Shown here: in pieces, positions 43,516 through 52,807 of the stretch
Position numbering within the stretch: the stretch's first letter is position 1
Layout of the letters: each line of letters opens with the position of its first letter
Origin: Actinomycetales bacterium
GTDB lineage: Bacteria; Actinomycetota; Actinomycetes; Actinomycetales; Kineosporiaceae
Assembly (NCBI GenBank): GCA_012719445.1
Contig: JAAYAH010000072.1
Location: forward strand, 1 to 64,000
Direction of reading: 5' to 3'
Length of the DNA stretch: 64,000 bases
Program-made: the position numbers and the translations under genes
The notes under the pieces: model-generated
The model's input: only the letters and a program-made list of their open reading frames with translations
The model's database searches: none
What the model was told of the DNA's origin: nothing

Positions 43516-44708
43516 TCCGTTCCCGGGACCTCCTCGCCGAGGCCGCGGCGGGGATGCTGCAGCGCCCCGGTCGTAGCGCCCTGACCATGATGGGCACCGT
43601 CCTCGGCGTCGGCACCTTCATCGCCATCATCGGGCTGACGTCGACGGCAGGCGGGCAGATCAGCAAGCGTTTCTCCGTGCTCCAGGCCACCCAGGTCGTC
43701 GTGCAGGACGCCGCGGCGGCCGAGGCGACCCGGCCGACGTTGAGCTTCCCGGACGACGCCGAGCGACGCCTCGGTCGGCTGAACGGCGTCGAGGCCGCGG
43801 GCCTGCACTGGCCCCTGGCCCCGGCACCGGTCCTGAGCAGCCGCCCGGGAGCCGTGGCCGAGCCGGTCAGCGGGATCGAGGTCCACGCGGCCGGTCCCGG
43901 AGTCTTCCCCGCGGCCGGGGTCCGGATCCAGGCCGGTGTCTCCTACAACACCTGGCACGACGAACACCACCAGGCAGTGGCCGTGCTCGGCGCTGTGGCA
44001 GCGAGGAAGCTGGGGATCTCGCATCTGGAGAACGGTCCGGCGGTGTGGATCGACGGCAGCCCGTACACCGTCGTCGGCGTCCTCGATACCAGCGAGCGAC
44101 TCCCCGGGCTGCTCATGTCCGTGCTCATCCCGCCGAGGACCGCCCTGGACCACTTCGGGCCCCCGTCACCGGAGCATCCGGCGCAGGTTCTCGTCCGTAC
44201 CGCCCTCGGCGCCGCCGGGACGATCGCCCGGCAGGCACCGCTCTCCCTGCGACCGGAGAACCCGATGTCGCTGGAGGCCCAGGCTCCCCCCGATCCCAGG
44301 ACCCTGCGCGACACCGTGTCCTCCGACCTCGACGTCCTGTTCCTCGCCCTGGCCGGGATCGCCGTGTTCATCGGCGCCCTCGGCATCGCCAACACCACCA
44401 TGGTGGCCGTGCTGGAGCGCTCGTCGGAGATCGGCCTGCGCAGAGCCCTCGGCGCCTGCCGACGGCACATCGCCGGTCAGTTCCTCCTGGAGTCCACCGG
44501 GCTCGGACTGCTCGGCGGTCTCGTCGGCAGCAGCCTCGGGGTCGTCACCGTCGTCGGCGTCGCCGTGCAGAGGTCCTGGACCCCTGTCCTCGACCCGGTG
44601 CTCGCCGTGGCCGGGCCGGGGGTCGGCGCCGTCGTCGGGCTCCTCGCCGGGGCGTACCCGGCACTACGGGCTGCGTCCCTCGACCCGGCGCTGTCCCTGC
44701 GTCGGTGA
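43512..44708 (+). CDS. MacB/FtsX-type ABC transporter permease
   Basis: A 398-aa permease: helix 1 (about 28-48, TMMGTVLGVGTFIAIIGL), a 200-residue external MacB_PCD domain and three C-terminal helices (about 270-390) with the FtsX motif NTTMVAVLERSSEIGLRRAL. It does not carry cargo through a central channel in the usual way; MacB-type systems act mechanically with the adaptor to expel peptides or lipoproteins. It is the last gene of the operon, convergent with the hybrid kinase. Confidence 0.94.
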   Translation: MIRSRDLLAEAAAGMLQRPGRSALTMMGTVLGVGTFIAIIGLTSTAGGQISKRFSVLQATQVVVQDAAAAEATRPTLSFPDDAERRLGRLNGVEAAGLHWPLAPAPVLSSRPGAVAEPVSGIEVHAAGPGVFPAAGVRIQAGVSYNTWHDEHHQAVAVLGAVAARKLGISHLENGPAVWIDGSPYTVVGVLDTSERLPGLLMSVLIPPRTALDHFGPPSPEHPAQVLVRTALGAAGTIARQAPLSLRPENPMSLEAQAPPDPRTLRDTVSSDLDVLFLALAGIAVFIGALGIANTTMVAVLERSSEIGLRRALGACRRHIAGQFLLESTGLGLLGGLVGSSLGVVTVVGVAVQRSWTPVLDPVLAVAGPGVGAVVGLLAGAYPALRAASLDPALSLRR

Positions 44709-44748
44709 CCGATCGCCTCTCGCCGCCCGGGCGACGGTAGGCACGACC

Positions 44749-47295
44749 TCACTCCCCCCGTCTCCCCGGCGTCTCCCTGGCCGGGGTGAGCTCGGGGAAC
44801 CGCTCGCACACGGCCCGGAGCTCGTCCTCGAACTCGTCGAGGATGACCCTGAGGCGGGGCAGGCGAGGGAGGACCCACTGCGCCGACCGGGTCCTGGCCA
44901 CGGCCTCGAGCTCCTCGCACAGCCGGGCCACCGCGACGGCGCCGATGTTGACCGCTGCCCCCTTGAGGCTGTGCGCCGCGGCGGCCGTCGCCTCGTCGTC
45001 GCCTGCTGACCCGGCCTCCGACATGATCTCGGCGAGGCCCAGCGCCTTGGCGTGGAAGTTCGTGACCACCCGGGTGACCAGGGCCACCTCCCGGGATCCG
45101 CGGCCGCCGAGGAGCTCGTCCAGCCGCTCGGCCACCCCGGCCGTCCGCCGTTCGCCTCCGCGCGGGTTCGGCACCTGCCGTCCCCCGGCGGCCGGGCACC
45201 GTCCGCCGTCCCTGCCCCCGATGACCCACCGGGCCAGGACCGCGCGGAGCTCCTCCCGTCGGACCGGCTTGGTGATGTGATCGTCCATGTCCGAGGCGAT
45301 GCACCGCTCCCGGTCCTCCTGGAGCACGTCGGCGGTGAGGGCCAGCACCGGCACCTGCGCCGTCCCCGGCCGGCGGCGCAGCTCCCTCGTCGCCGTGAAG
45401 CCGTCCATCCGCGGCATGTGACAGTCCATGAGGATCGCCGCGTACTCGGTGCGTGAGGTCAGCTCCAGCGCCTCGATCCCGTCCCTGGCGACGTCGACGG
45501 TGTAGCCGTAGGACTCCACCATCGCCACGACCACGGCGAGGTTGATCTCGTTGTCCTCGACCACCAGGATCCGGCCGAGGTCCCCCTGCCCCCGCTGCGA
45601 CCCGGCGTCCTCGGCACCGGCGGGCTCCGGGGACGGCACTCCGGCACCGGCCTCCGCCGGTGCGGAGGGGCGACCGCCGGGCTCGCCCAGCACCTCGCAC
45701 GCGCGCCGCATGGGCAGCACCACCCGGAACAGGGATCCCTCCCCCGGTCGGCTCTCGACCCCGATCGCCCCGCTCATGGCCTCGACCAGCTCGCGGCAGA
45801 TCGCCAGCCCGAGACCCGTGCCGCCGTGCACCCGGGTGGTGGAGGTGTCCGCCTGGATGAACGGCTCGAACACGTGGTCGAGGGCGTCGGCGTCGATGCC
45901 GATCCCGGTGTCGGCCACCTCGAAGACGATCGTCGTGGCCTCCTCGTCCGGATCCGCCGGCTCGGGTGCCCTGCGCACCACCAGCTCGACGGACCCACCG
46001 GCCTCGGTGAACTTGACCGCGTTGGTGAGCAGGTTCAGCAGGATCTGCCGCAGCCGGCCAGGATCCCCGCGGACGGTGCCGGGCAGGCGGGGATCGCGCT
46101 CAACCCCCATCCGCAGCCCCTTGGCCGAGGCGCTCTGCCCGGTGATGGTGACGATCTCGTCCAGCAGGACCGAGAGGTCGTAGTCGACGTCGTCCAGCAC
46201 CAGCCGCCCCGCCTCGATCTTGGAGAGGTCCAGGACGTCGTTGATCACGCTGAGCAGCGCCTCGCCGCTGGCCCGCAGCCCGTCGACGTAGCGGCGCTGC
46301 GTCGGGTTCAGCTCCGTGCCGAGGAGCAGGTCGGTCAGCCCGATGACCCCGTTCATCGGCGTCCTGATCTCATGGCTCACGGTGGTGATGAACCGGGACT
46401 TCAGCCGCGACGCCTCCAGGGCCTCGTCCCTGGCCCGCTGCCAGTCCCGCTCGGCGTTCTTCCGGCCGGTGATGTCCCGGATCAGCGCGGCCGTCACCCG
46501 CCGGCCCTCGATCCGGCGCGGGGTGAGGGTGATCTCGACCGGGAACTCGCTGCCGTTCTTGCGCCGGGCCCGGACCTCGATGCCGGTACCCATCTGGCCG
46601 ATCGCCGGGTCCGCGGTGTGGGCCTCGCGCAGCCGGGTGTGTCTGTCCCGGACGGACCCCGGGACCAGCAGCTCCACCGGGCTGCCGACCAGCTCGTCGG
46701 CGCGGTAGCCGAACATCCACTCCGCCCTGGTGTTCACCAGGGTGATGGTCCCGTCCTGGTCCACCACGACGACCGCGTCGGGAGCGACGTCGACCAGCAG
46801 GGAGAAGTACTCGTCGCGGGGGTTCCGGAAGGTGAACTCCCGGATCACCACGAGCAGCGCGGCCCCGGCACGGGTGTCGATGGCCGATGGGGTCCCACCG
46901 GGCGGTCGGCCCGTCGACTCCACCGGTGCCGACGCGATGCTCACCTCGGCGAGGAAGGCCACCCCGTCCCTGCGGCGGGCGCTCAACCGGGCCGGGGTCG
47001 TCGCCGTCACCCCCTCGGTGCTCGCCGCGTACGCCACCTCCGCCAGCCCCAGCACGAACGCCTCGACCGGCTGCCCGGCGAGCTCGTCCACGGGGCACTG
47101 GAAGAGGTCGGCCGCCCGGTCGTTGGCACGCAGCACCCGCCAGGACGTGGTGCTCACCATCATCGCCGCGTCGGGCAGGTACCTCAGCAGCTCCCAGCAC
47201 CGCACGGTCACGCCGTCGACCGGCAGGAGGCTCGCCTCTGGGTCACGGCCGTCGTCCCGGCCCTGGTCACGGCCGTCGTCCCGGTCCTCGGACAC
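44749..47295 (-). CDS. Hybrid sensor histidine kinase (PAS-PAS-HisKA-HATPase-REC-HPt)
   Basis: An 848-aa cytosolic kinase: two PAS domains (about 30-130 and 165-290), HisKA with FITTVSHEIRTPMNG, HATPase (NLLTNAVKF, DTGIGID, GGTGLGLAIC), a receiver domain with phospho-acceptor Asp (ILMDCHMPRMDGF) and KP motif, and a C-terminal HPt (AAAHSLKGAAVNIGA). All phosphorelay residues are intact, so it can carry out a His-Asp-His relay internally. A short DGRDQGRDDGRD repeat opens the protein. The GTG at 47295 has its GGGAG rather far upstream, so a later start is possible. No final response regulator is adjacent on the same strand; the divergent stand-alone receiver is a candidate. Confidence 0.93.
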   Translation of the reverse strand: MSEDRDDGRDQGRDDGRDPEASLLPVDGVTVRCWELLRYLPDAAMMVSTTSWRVLRANDRAADLFQCPVDELAGQPVEAFVLGLAEVAYAASTEGVTATTPARLSARRRDGVAFLAEVSIASAPVESTGRPPGGTPSAIDTRAGAALLVVIREFTFRNPRDEYFSLLVDVAPDAVVVVDQDGTITLVNTRAEWMFGYRADELVGSPVELLVPGSVRDRHTRLREAHTADPAIGQMGTGIEVRARRKNGSEFPVEITLTPRRIEGRRVTAALIRDITGRKNAERDWQRARDEALEASRLKSRFITTVSHEIRTPMNGVIGLTDLLLGTELNPTQRRYVDGLRASGEALLSVINDVLDLSKIEAGRLVLDDVDYDLSVLLDEIVTITGQSASAKGLRMGVERDPRLPGTVRGDPGRLRQILLNLLTNAVKFTEAGGSVELVVRRAPEPADPDEEATTIVFEVADTGIGIDADALDHVFEPFIQADTSTTRVHGGTGLGLAICRELVEAMSGAIGVESRPGEGSLFRVVLPMRRACEVLGEPGGRPSAPAEAGAGVPSPEPAGAEDAGSQRGQGDLGRILVVEDNEINLAVVVAMVESYGYTVDVARDGIEALELTSRTEYAAILMDCHMPRMDGFTATRELRRRPGTAQVPVLALTADVLQEDRERCIASDMDDHITKPVRREELRAVLARWVIGGRDGGRCPAAGGRQVPNPRGGERRTAGVAERLDELLGGRGSREVALVTRVVTNFHAKALGLAEIMSEAGSAGDDEATAAAAHSLKGAAVNIGAVAVARLCEELEAVARTRSAQWVLPRLPRLRVILDEFEDELRAVCERFPELTPARETPGRRGE

Positions 47296-47564
47296 GTCGC
47301 TCTGTCGGTCTCCCGGCGCCCCACCTTGAGTCTCGGCGGGCGACGGGATCCTCGCCGGGCAGCCCTCACCCCGTGGCCCGTGCGCTGCGTTGCCCGGTCG
47401 ACCACTCGGCGTCGCCCGATATATGGATCAAGGTTACGCCGCCGTGACCGATGTCTCTGAGGATCGCGAAGGAACTGGCGGCTGCCCGCCCACCGAGCGG
47501 CCGGGTGCGCCCGTGCCCCGGGTGCGCCGACACGGACGAGTTCGGACAGCACGAGGAGGGCGAC

Positions 47565-48044
47565 ATGCCGAGCGGAATCGCGCAGCCACGGACCGGGCAG
47601 GGCGACACCGGAGTGGTTTCCCGCGACCCTCGCGGGACCACGGAGGCCACCACCGACCGGACAGGACCGACCCGGCGGTCGGGGATGCCCAAGATCCTCG
47701 TCGTCGACGACGACGAGGACACCCGCGAGACGATCGTCACGATGCTGGAGCGGGACGGGTTCGACGTCCTGGAGGCCCTCGACGGCGAGGACGCCGTCAC
47801 CCTGGCCCAGCGCGAGTGCCCGGACCTGGTGATCCTCGACGTCATGATGCCCGGGATGAGCGGGTACTCGGTGTGTCGCCGGCTGCGGGACGACGGGCTC
47901 CTGTGCGAGACCCCGGTGCTCATGGTGACCGCGCTCTCCATGCTCGACGACCAGCTCGAGGGGATCACCTGTGGCGCGGACGGGTTCATGGTCAAGCCGG
48001 TGTCCCGGTTCGAGCTGATGACCCGGGTCTGGGACCTGCTCTGA
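47565..48044 (+). CDS. Stand-alone receiver-domain response regulator
   Basis: A 159-aa protein: a disordered 35-residue Thr/Gly/Arg-rich N-terminus, then a single CheY-like receiver (ILVVDDDEDTRETIV, phospho-acceptor in VILDVMMPGMSGY, Thr and Lys of MVTALS and MVKPVS). It has no output domain, so it must act by protein contact. GAGGAGGG lies 7-8 nt before the ATG. It is divergent from the hybrid kinase, whose HPt could feed it; this pairing is inferred from position only. Confidence 0.88.
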   Translation: MPSGIAQPRTGQGDTGVVSRDPRGTTEATTDRTGPTRRSGMPKILVVDDDEDTRETIVTMLERDGFDVLEALDGEDAVTLAQRECPDLVILDVMMPGMSGYSVCRRLRDDGLLCETPVLMVTALSMLDDQLEGITCGADGFMVKPVSRFELMTRVWDLL

Positions 48045-48142
48045 GGAGCACCGCCACGTCGCCCGATCCCCCGGCTCCGGATCGCCCCTGCGCCTCCGGG
48101 CCGCCGCCCCTCGGGCCGCACGGTGCGGGAGCCACAATGCGC

Positions 48143-48181
48143 GGATCTCGGGATCGCGTCGTCGCCACGATCCCGAGATCC
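48143..48181 (+). terminator. 14-bp hairpin, first of two
   Basis: Arms 48143-48156 and 48168-48181, 11-nt loop, about 100 nt after the receiver stop. Confidence 0.6.
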
Positions 48182-48186
48182 CTGCC

Positions 48187-48216
48187 CCCTCGGGGTGCGT
48201 CACCGCACCCCGAGGG
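48187..48216. terminator. 13-bp hairpin at the DUF4360 stop
   Basis: Arms 48187-48199 and 48204-48216, loop TCAC, immediately beyond the minus-strand DUF4360 stop; likely bidirectional. Confidence 0.75.
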
Positions 48217-48861
48217 TCACGCCGCCGACGCGGGGCACACCGCCCAGGCGAAGTGGTAGACCGTCGAGAACTCGCCGTCCGTCGAGTCCATGGTCATGAA
48301 ACTGGTGGTCTTGGTCTTGTCCGAGGCTCCCGCGTTCACCCGCAACTCGGTGTTGATGTTGAGGTTGCGCCGCTCACCGCACGGGGACCAGACCATCGCG
48401 GCGATCCCCACCTCGTCCGTCGTCTGCCAGTCGTCGTCCATGGGACCGACGAAGGGATGGACGGCGTAGGCGGTGGCCGACATCCCCTGGAAGTAGTAGT
48501 TCGCCCGCTGGATCGCGGTGGCACCCTTCTCCAGGTAGGCGTAGCCACGGAAGTCGGTCTTCTCGATCGCGAAGGTGAAGCCCTGCGGGACGTGCACGAG
48601 CAGGTTGAGCTGACAGTTCTTGCGGAAGTCCGTCGGCAGTGCCCCGACCCCCACCTGGGCGAGGTAGTCGCTGTAGGTCACCGTGAACGCCGTGTTGTCC
48701 GGTGAGACGGCGACCTCGGCCGTGCCCTCGGGGCACCCCGAGCCGTTGACGGTGACGACGTCCACGACGACGCGGTCTGTCGGAGGGACCTCGGCGGGGA
48801 GGGTGACCGGCGGCATCACCAGGGATGCGGCGAGGCTTCCGACTGCCAAGACATTGAGCAT
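48217..48861 (-). CDS. DUF4360 secreted protein, copy 1
   Basis: A 214-aa preprotein with a signal peptide cut near residue 22 and a DUF4360 beta-sandwich domain (VVTVNGSGCPEGTAEVAVSP, DNTAFTVTYSDYLAQVGVGA, FRKNCQLNLLVHVPQGF). Four Cys probably form two disulfides. DUF4360 proteins are small secreted proteins of unknown role, often in multiple copies. GAGGGAG lies before the ATG. About 65% identical by eye to the second copy 450 nt upstream. Confidence 0.88.
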   Translation of the reverse strand: MLNVLAVGSLAASLVMPPVTLPAEVPPTDRVVVDVVTVNGSGCPEGTAEVAVSPDNTAFTVTYSDYLAQVGVGALPTDFRKNCQLNLLVHVPQGFTFAIEKTDFRGYAYLEKGATAIQRANYYFQGMSATAYAVHPFVGPMDDDWQTTDEVGIAAMVWSPCGERRNLNINTELRVNAGASDKTKTTSFMTMDSTDGEFSTVYHFAWAVCPASAA

Positions 48862-49308
48862 GTGAAGCTCCCTCTATTGTTCTGATATCACCCACTGCAT
48901 TCGCAGGAGAGCTGTGCCCGGATCCGAGGATTCCCGGGCACGGCCATGAGTATCCGCACGTCACGCGCCCCGAAACGCTCCGAAACGCTCCGAAACGCGG
49001 GAGAAAGGGCGCGCGGGGATCCGCGCCGAACCGGAGCGATCGGCGCGCGGGTATCATCGAATATGTCGGTCTCCCGATTCCCGGGGTGGGCGGGGCGGCC
49101 TTCACTCACCGCCTGGCCATGACGGCGGGAGACCGGGAGACGATTCACCGAGAGGTTGCCAGTCGACGATCACCAAGTCCTGTGATCACGAATCGGAGAT
49201 CATCACACGGGGGCACCGGGACGCAAGGCACCGGTGCCCCCGGTGCACTGCTGTCGGACTCGAGGAACGCCGGAACTCCGGCGACACCTCGTCGTGCTCG
49301 GGGAGAAG
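48862..49308. other. Intergenic region between the two DUF4360 genes
   Basis: 447 nt that presumably hold the promoter of copy 1. It contains a 10-bp tandem repeat (CGAAACGCTC, 48971-48998, 2.8 copies) and an 8-bp hairpin (48914-48921 with 48934-48941). The terminator of copy 2 lies at 49209-49241. No gene is supported. Confidence 0.5.
49209..49241 (-). terminator. 11-bp hairpin downstream of DUF4360 copy 2
   Basis: Perfect arms 49209-49219 and 49231-49241, 11-nt loop, about 70 nt past the stop of the second DUF4360 gene. Confidence 0.65.
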
Positions 49309-49941
49309 TCAGACGCACTTCTTCCATTGGAAGTGATAGAGGGTCGAGACGCCGCCGTCCGTGGAGTCCATCGTCAGGAAACTCGTGGTTTGGGTGACGT
49401 CCGAGGTACCGGCGCTCACTCGCAGGGACGTGTTGACGTTGAGGTTCCGGTCCACCCCGCACGGGGCGAAGACCAGCGCCGCCACGTCCGTCGCGTCGGT
49501 CGTCTGCCAGTCGTCGTTCATGGGCCCGGCGAAGGCATGGCTCAGGTACGTCGTCGCCGAGTCCCCCTGGAAGTAGTAACTGGCCCGTTGCAGGCCCTTC
49601 GCGCCCTTCTCCAGGTACGCGAACCCCCTGTGGTCAACCTGGGCGATCGCGTACGTGAAGCCCTGCGGGACATGGACGAGCAGGCTGAGCTGACAGTTCT
49701 TGCGGATGTCGGTGGGCTCGGCACCGACGCCCACCTGGGCGAGGAATTCGCTGTAGGTCACCGTGAACGCCGTGTTGTCCGGCGCGACGGCCACCTTCGC
49801 GGAGTCACCAGCGCACCCCGAGCCGTTGACGGTGACCACCTCAACGGTGATCTTCTCGGAGGGAGGTGATGCAGCCGGGTTGGCCACCGGTGAGACGACC
49901 AGCGATGCCGCTAAACCACCGGCGACCAGGAAGTTGAGCAT
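49309..49941 (-). CDS. DUF4360 secreted protein, copy 2
   Basis: A 210-aa paralogue of copy 1, with the same signal peptide style (MLNFLVAGGLAASLVVSPVA), the same four Cys and the conserved stretches DNTAFTVTYS and NCQLSLLVHVPQGF. It ends in Cys-Val instead of the CPASAA tail. GGAAGGAGCC precedes the ATG. Separate promoter and terminator regions indicate two transcription units rather than an operon, so the duplication could allow differential regulation. Confidence 0.88.
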   Translation of the reverse strand: MLNFLVAGGLAASLVVSPVANPAASPPSEKITVEVVTVNGSGCAGDSAKVAVAPDNTAFTVTYSEFLAQVGVGAEPTDIRKNCQLSLLVHVPQGFTYAIAQVDHRGFAYLEKGAKGLQRASYYFQGDSATTYLSHAFAGPMNDDWQTTDATDVAALVFAPCGVDRNLNVNTSLRVSAGTSDVTQTTSFLTMDSTDGGVSTLYHFQWKKCV

Positions 49942-50271
49942 GTGGGCTCCTTCCCACGGTCCGGTATTAACCGGTTGCGGCGTGAATCATAGTGTCCGCA
50001 GACAAAGAAGGCAATATCGGACGAACCATCGGATCTACGAGAAATTATCGGTGTCAGAACGATCACGGGGATCGTTGTCGACCGGATCACCGCAATGACC
50101 TCCGACAAGATCACGAATATCGCACCGGGTGGGGTATTCGCGGTAATTAGCATCTGCCTGGAATATCCGGGCGAGATTCGGATCACCGGCGGAGAGGCGC
50201 GGCCGACGCGACGTCGACAGGAATGCCCTGGGCGGTCGTCGACAGGAATGCCCTGGGCGGTTGTCGTCTGG
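49942..50271. other. Lower-G+C promoter region of DUF4360 copy 2
   Basis: 330 nt between the DUF4360 gene and the dacB-like stop, visibly lower in G+C near 49980-50110. It ends in a perfect 25-bp tandem duplication (50212-50261). No gene is supported. Confidence 0.5.
50212..50261. repeat. Perfect 25-bp tandem duplication
   Basis: Units 50212-50236 and 50237-50261 (starting CGTCGACAGGAATGCC) are identical and lie 10 nt beyond the dacB-like stop. Confidence 0.92.
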
Positions 50272-51627
50272 TCACCAGCAGCCGACGACGGTCGCGGCGA
50301 GGCCGTCGACGGCACGCCGGACGGTGAGGGTGCTCGGCTGGCCGGCGACGACGAAGACGAAGAGGGAGTCGTCACCCTCCACCGTGGCGGCGGTCCCGGC
50401 CAGGGAGACGGTGTCCCGCAGCGCCCCGCTCTTCGCCCGGACCCGGCCGGCGGCACAACTGCTGGGCCGGGTGTCGAAGCGGCCCCGCGCCGCCGTCAGG
50501 GTGCCGGTCCGGCCCGCGAGCGGCAGCGCGCTGAGCACCGGTCGGAGGGCCCGGCGGGCACGAACGGTCCTCAGCAGCGTGACGACCGCTCTCGCCGTCA
50601 CCCGGTCGGAGCGGGAGAGCCCGCTGCCGTCGTAGAGCGTCATGCCGGTGATGCCGTACCTCGCGAGGACCGTGGCCTGCATCCGGTTGACCCCCTCCCA
50701 GGTCGCCGGGTACCCGACGTCGATGGCCGTGAGCCGGGCGAGCGTCTCGGCGATGTCGTTGTCGCTGCGGAGGAGCATCCGCTCGACCCAGTCCAGCACC
50801 GGCGGCGACTCGACGCCGGCGATGGTGGCCGCCCCCCTCGGACGGACCCCTCTCCGGACCGACGTGACGCCGATCCCCCGAGCCTTCATGGCCGCGGCGA
50901 AGACCTGCCCCGCGTCCAGCGCCGTGTCCATCACCTCGTGCTGGTCGACGATCAGGGGGCGGACCGGAGCCACCTCGTGGGGGTGGTAGCTCTTCAGCCA
51001 GCCCGGGGCGGGGCTCGGCGCGGGGAACAGCGAGTCGTCGACGAGCACCTCGACCCGGGTGACCCCGCGGTTCCGGAGGTCGCGGGTCGTGGCCGTCGCG
51101 AGCCGACCCAGGGCTGCCGTGGTCAGCAGGGCGTCGCCACGGCCGACGAGGACGATCTGGCGGGTCGTGGCGCCCCGGTCCACCCGGGTGCGCACGGTGT
51201 GGTCTGCGCCGAGGACGTCGAGCGCGGCGAGAGCCGTGGCGAGCTTGACGAGGCTCGCCGCCCGCATCGGGACGTCCTCCCGATGGGACCAGATCCGCCG
51301 ACCGGAGGCGGCATCGACCACCATTCCCGAAGTGCCGCGGCCCAGCACCGTCGCGGTGATCCGCCGATCCAGCGCGGCGGCGGCTCTCCTCTCGTCTGCG
51401 GTCAGGGCGGAGCGACGGGCGGCATTCCCTGCCGCGCCGTCCCGGGTCGGTGAGCCGGGCGCGGAGGCCGCGGCGCCGGAGGACGGGCTCCTTCGGGCGG
51501 CGACCGACGCGGACTGAGGACCGGCGAGGGTCAGCGGTGCCGCGAGGCAGAGCCCGAGCAGGCACCCCACCAGGCGTCGGGACGCCCGGCCCGCTGATCG
51601 GCGTCTGTCGGAACGGCCGGCAGCCAT
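50272..51627 (-). CDS. dacB: D-alanyl-D-alanine carboxypeptidase (PBP4/S13 family)
   Basis: A 451-aa secreted peptidase: signal segment (about 15-38), an Ala/Ser-rich spacer, and an S13 penicillin-binding domain with the three active-site motifs SLVK (ASLVKLATAL), SDN (LLRSDNDIAE) and KSG (RVRAKSGALRD, in place of KTG). It trims pentapeptide side chains of peptidoglycan outside the membrane. The length and domain layout match actinobacterial DacB proteins. The ATG at 51627 has GGGAGGG 6 nt upstream; longer in-frame starts lack a ribosome-binding site and would bury the signal peptide. Confidence 0.9.
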   Translation of the reverse strand: MAAGRSDRRRSAGRASRRLVGCLLGLCLAAPLTLAGPQSASVAARRSPSSGAAASAPGSPTRDGAAGNAARRSALTADERRAAAALDRRITATVLGRGTSGMVVDAASGRRIWSHREDVPMRAASLVKLATALAALDVLGADHTVRTRVDRGATTRQIVLVGRGDALLTTAALGRLATATTRDLRNRGVTRVEVLVDDSLFPAPSPAPGWLKSYHPHEVAPVRPLIVDQHEVMDTALDAGQVFAAAMKARGIGVTSVRRGVRPRGAATIAGVESPPVLDWVERMLLRSDNDIAETLARLTAIDVGYPATWEGVNRMQATVLARYGITGMTLYDGSGLSRSDRVTARAVVTLLRTVRARRALRPVLSALPLAGRTGTLTAARGRFDTRPSSCAAGRVRAKSGALRDTVSLAGTAATVEGDDSLFVFVVAGQPSTLTVRRAVDGLAATVVGCW

Positions 51628-51935
51628 CTGATCCCTCCCCGGATCCGGAACGGCGGGCCACCGCGGTACCGGCTCCCGTCGGCGGGAACCCCATGCAGCC
51701 ACGTTCCGTGCACACTGGTGACGTTCAGTATCGCCTGCCGGTGTGTCGTCCGTGGTCACCGCCCCCCTCGGCATCAGTACGTGCACTCCCCCGGCGCCTC
51801 GCCCGAGCGTCCCCGGGATGTCACGAACGTCCGGGGTTTCTCCGGTGCACACCGGTCGGGCTCGGTGCCATGCTGACGATCACGATCCAGTGCACCGAGG
51901 CCCGCGACCCGGTACGGGCCGGATGAAGGAGAGAC
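51628..51935. other. Divergent intergenic region, dacB / methyltransferase
   Basis: 308 nt between divergent starts. It must hold two promoters but shows no clear consensus boxes, long hairpin or repeat. Confidence 0.4.
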
Positions 51936-52694
51936 GTGGACGTCCTGCGCCAGCATGAGATCTCCGAGGCGGATCACCGCATCCTCAACCCCTTCACCGA
52001 CGACCAGCTCATCACCCTCGGCGAGATCTGCCGGCTCCGGCCCGACGTCCGGCAGGTGGACCTGGCCAGCGGCAAGGGCGAGATGCTGTGCCGCTGGGCG
52101 CAGCGCTTCGGCATCCGCGGACTGGGGATCGACCTCAGCGAGGTGTTCGTCTCCGCGGCCCGCACCCGTGCCGTCGAACTGGGGGTCGCCGACCGGGTGC
52201 GCTTCGAACGGGGCGACGCCGGCGCGGTCACACCTGGCACCGCTCCCGTCGAATCGGATCCCTACGACGTGGTCTCCTGCATCGGTGCCACCTGGATCGG
52301 CGGTGGTCTCGCCGGCACCATCGAGCTGATGCGCCCGCTGCTCGCCGAGGGCGGACTGCTGCTGGTCGGCGAGCCGTACTGGCGCGAGGACCCGCCGCCG
52401 CAGGCGTACCAGGCGGAGGGTGTCGGGCCGGAGGATTTCACCAGCCTGGTGGGGACCCTGGACCGGTTCGAGGCCGCGGGCACGCAGCTGGTGGAGATGG
52501 TCCTCGCCGACGAGGCCGGCTGGGACCGGTACACCGCGGGCCAATGGTGGACGGTGTCCCGGTGGCTGGACGACAACCCCGACAGCCCCGAGGCCCCCGC
52601 GATGCGGGAGTACCTCACCGACCTCCGGCGCTCCTACCTGGCCTACGGCCGGCAGTATCTCGGCTGGGGGGTCTTCGTCCTGCGCGCCGCCTGA
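51936..52694 (+). CDS. Class I SAM-dependent methyltransferase
   Basis: A 252-aa protein with a standard methyltransferase fold: motif I VDLASGKGEMLCRWA (residues 34-48), acidic loop LGIDLSEVF, motif II/IV region YDVVSCIGATWIGGG, and a post-motif EPYWREDPP. The C-terminal half resembles small-molecule methyltransferases with a lid helix (TPEEF-like PEDFTSLVGTLDRF). Substrate unknown. The GTG start has AAGGAGAG upstream. It is 113 nt before the RecQ gene on the same strand. Confidence 0.85.
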   Translation: MDVLRQHEISEADHRILNPFTDDQLITLGEICRLRPDVRQVDLASGKGEMLCRWAQRFGIRGLGIDLSEVFVSAARTRAVELGVADRVRFERGDAGAVTPGTAPVESDPYDVVSCIGATWIGGGLAGTIELMRPLLAEGGLLLVGEPYWREDPPPQAYQAEGVGPEDFTSLVGTLDRFEAAGTQLVEMVLADEAGWDRYTAGQWWTVSRWLDDNPDSPEAPAMREYLTDLRRSYLAYGRQYLGWGVFVLRAA

Positions 52695-52807
52695 CGGCGG
52701 GACCCGCGGCGCCCCAGCCCGCGCTCCCCCCGACGGCGCGTCCCGCGGGACTCCCCCGCCGACCCCGCCCCTGGCCGGTGTCGGCGGTCACTGGGAGGCT
52801 GACCGGC

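Noticed and set aside
39452-44708. Ribosomally synthesised modified-peptide cluster
   Set aside because: No cyclase, dehydratase, radical SAM or leader-peptidase gene, and the small protein has an ordinary signal peptide and no Cys.
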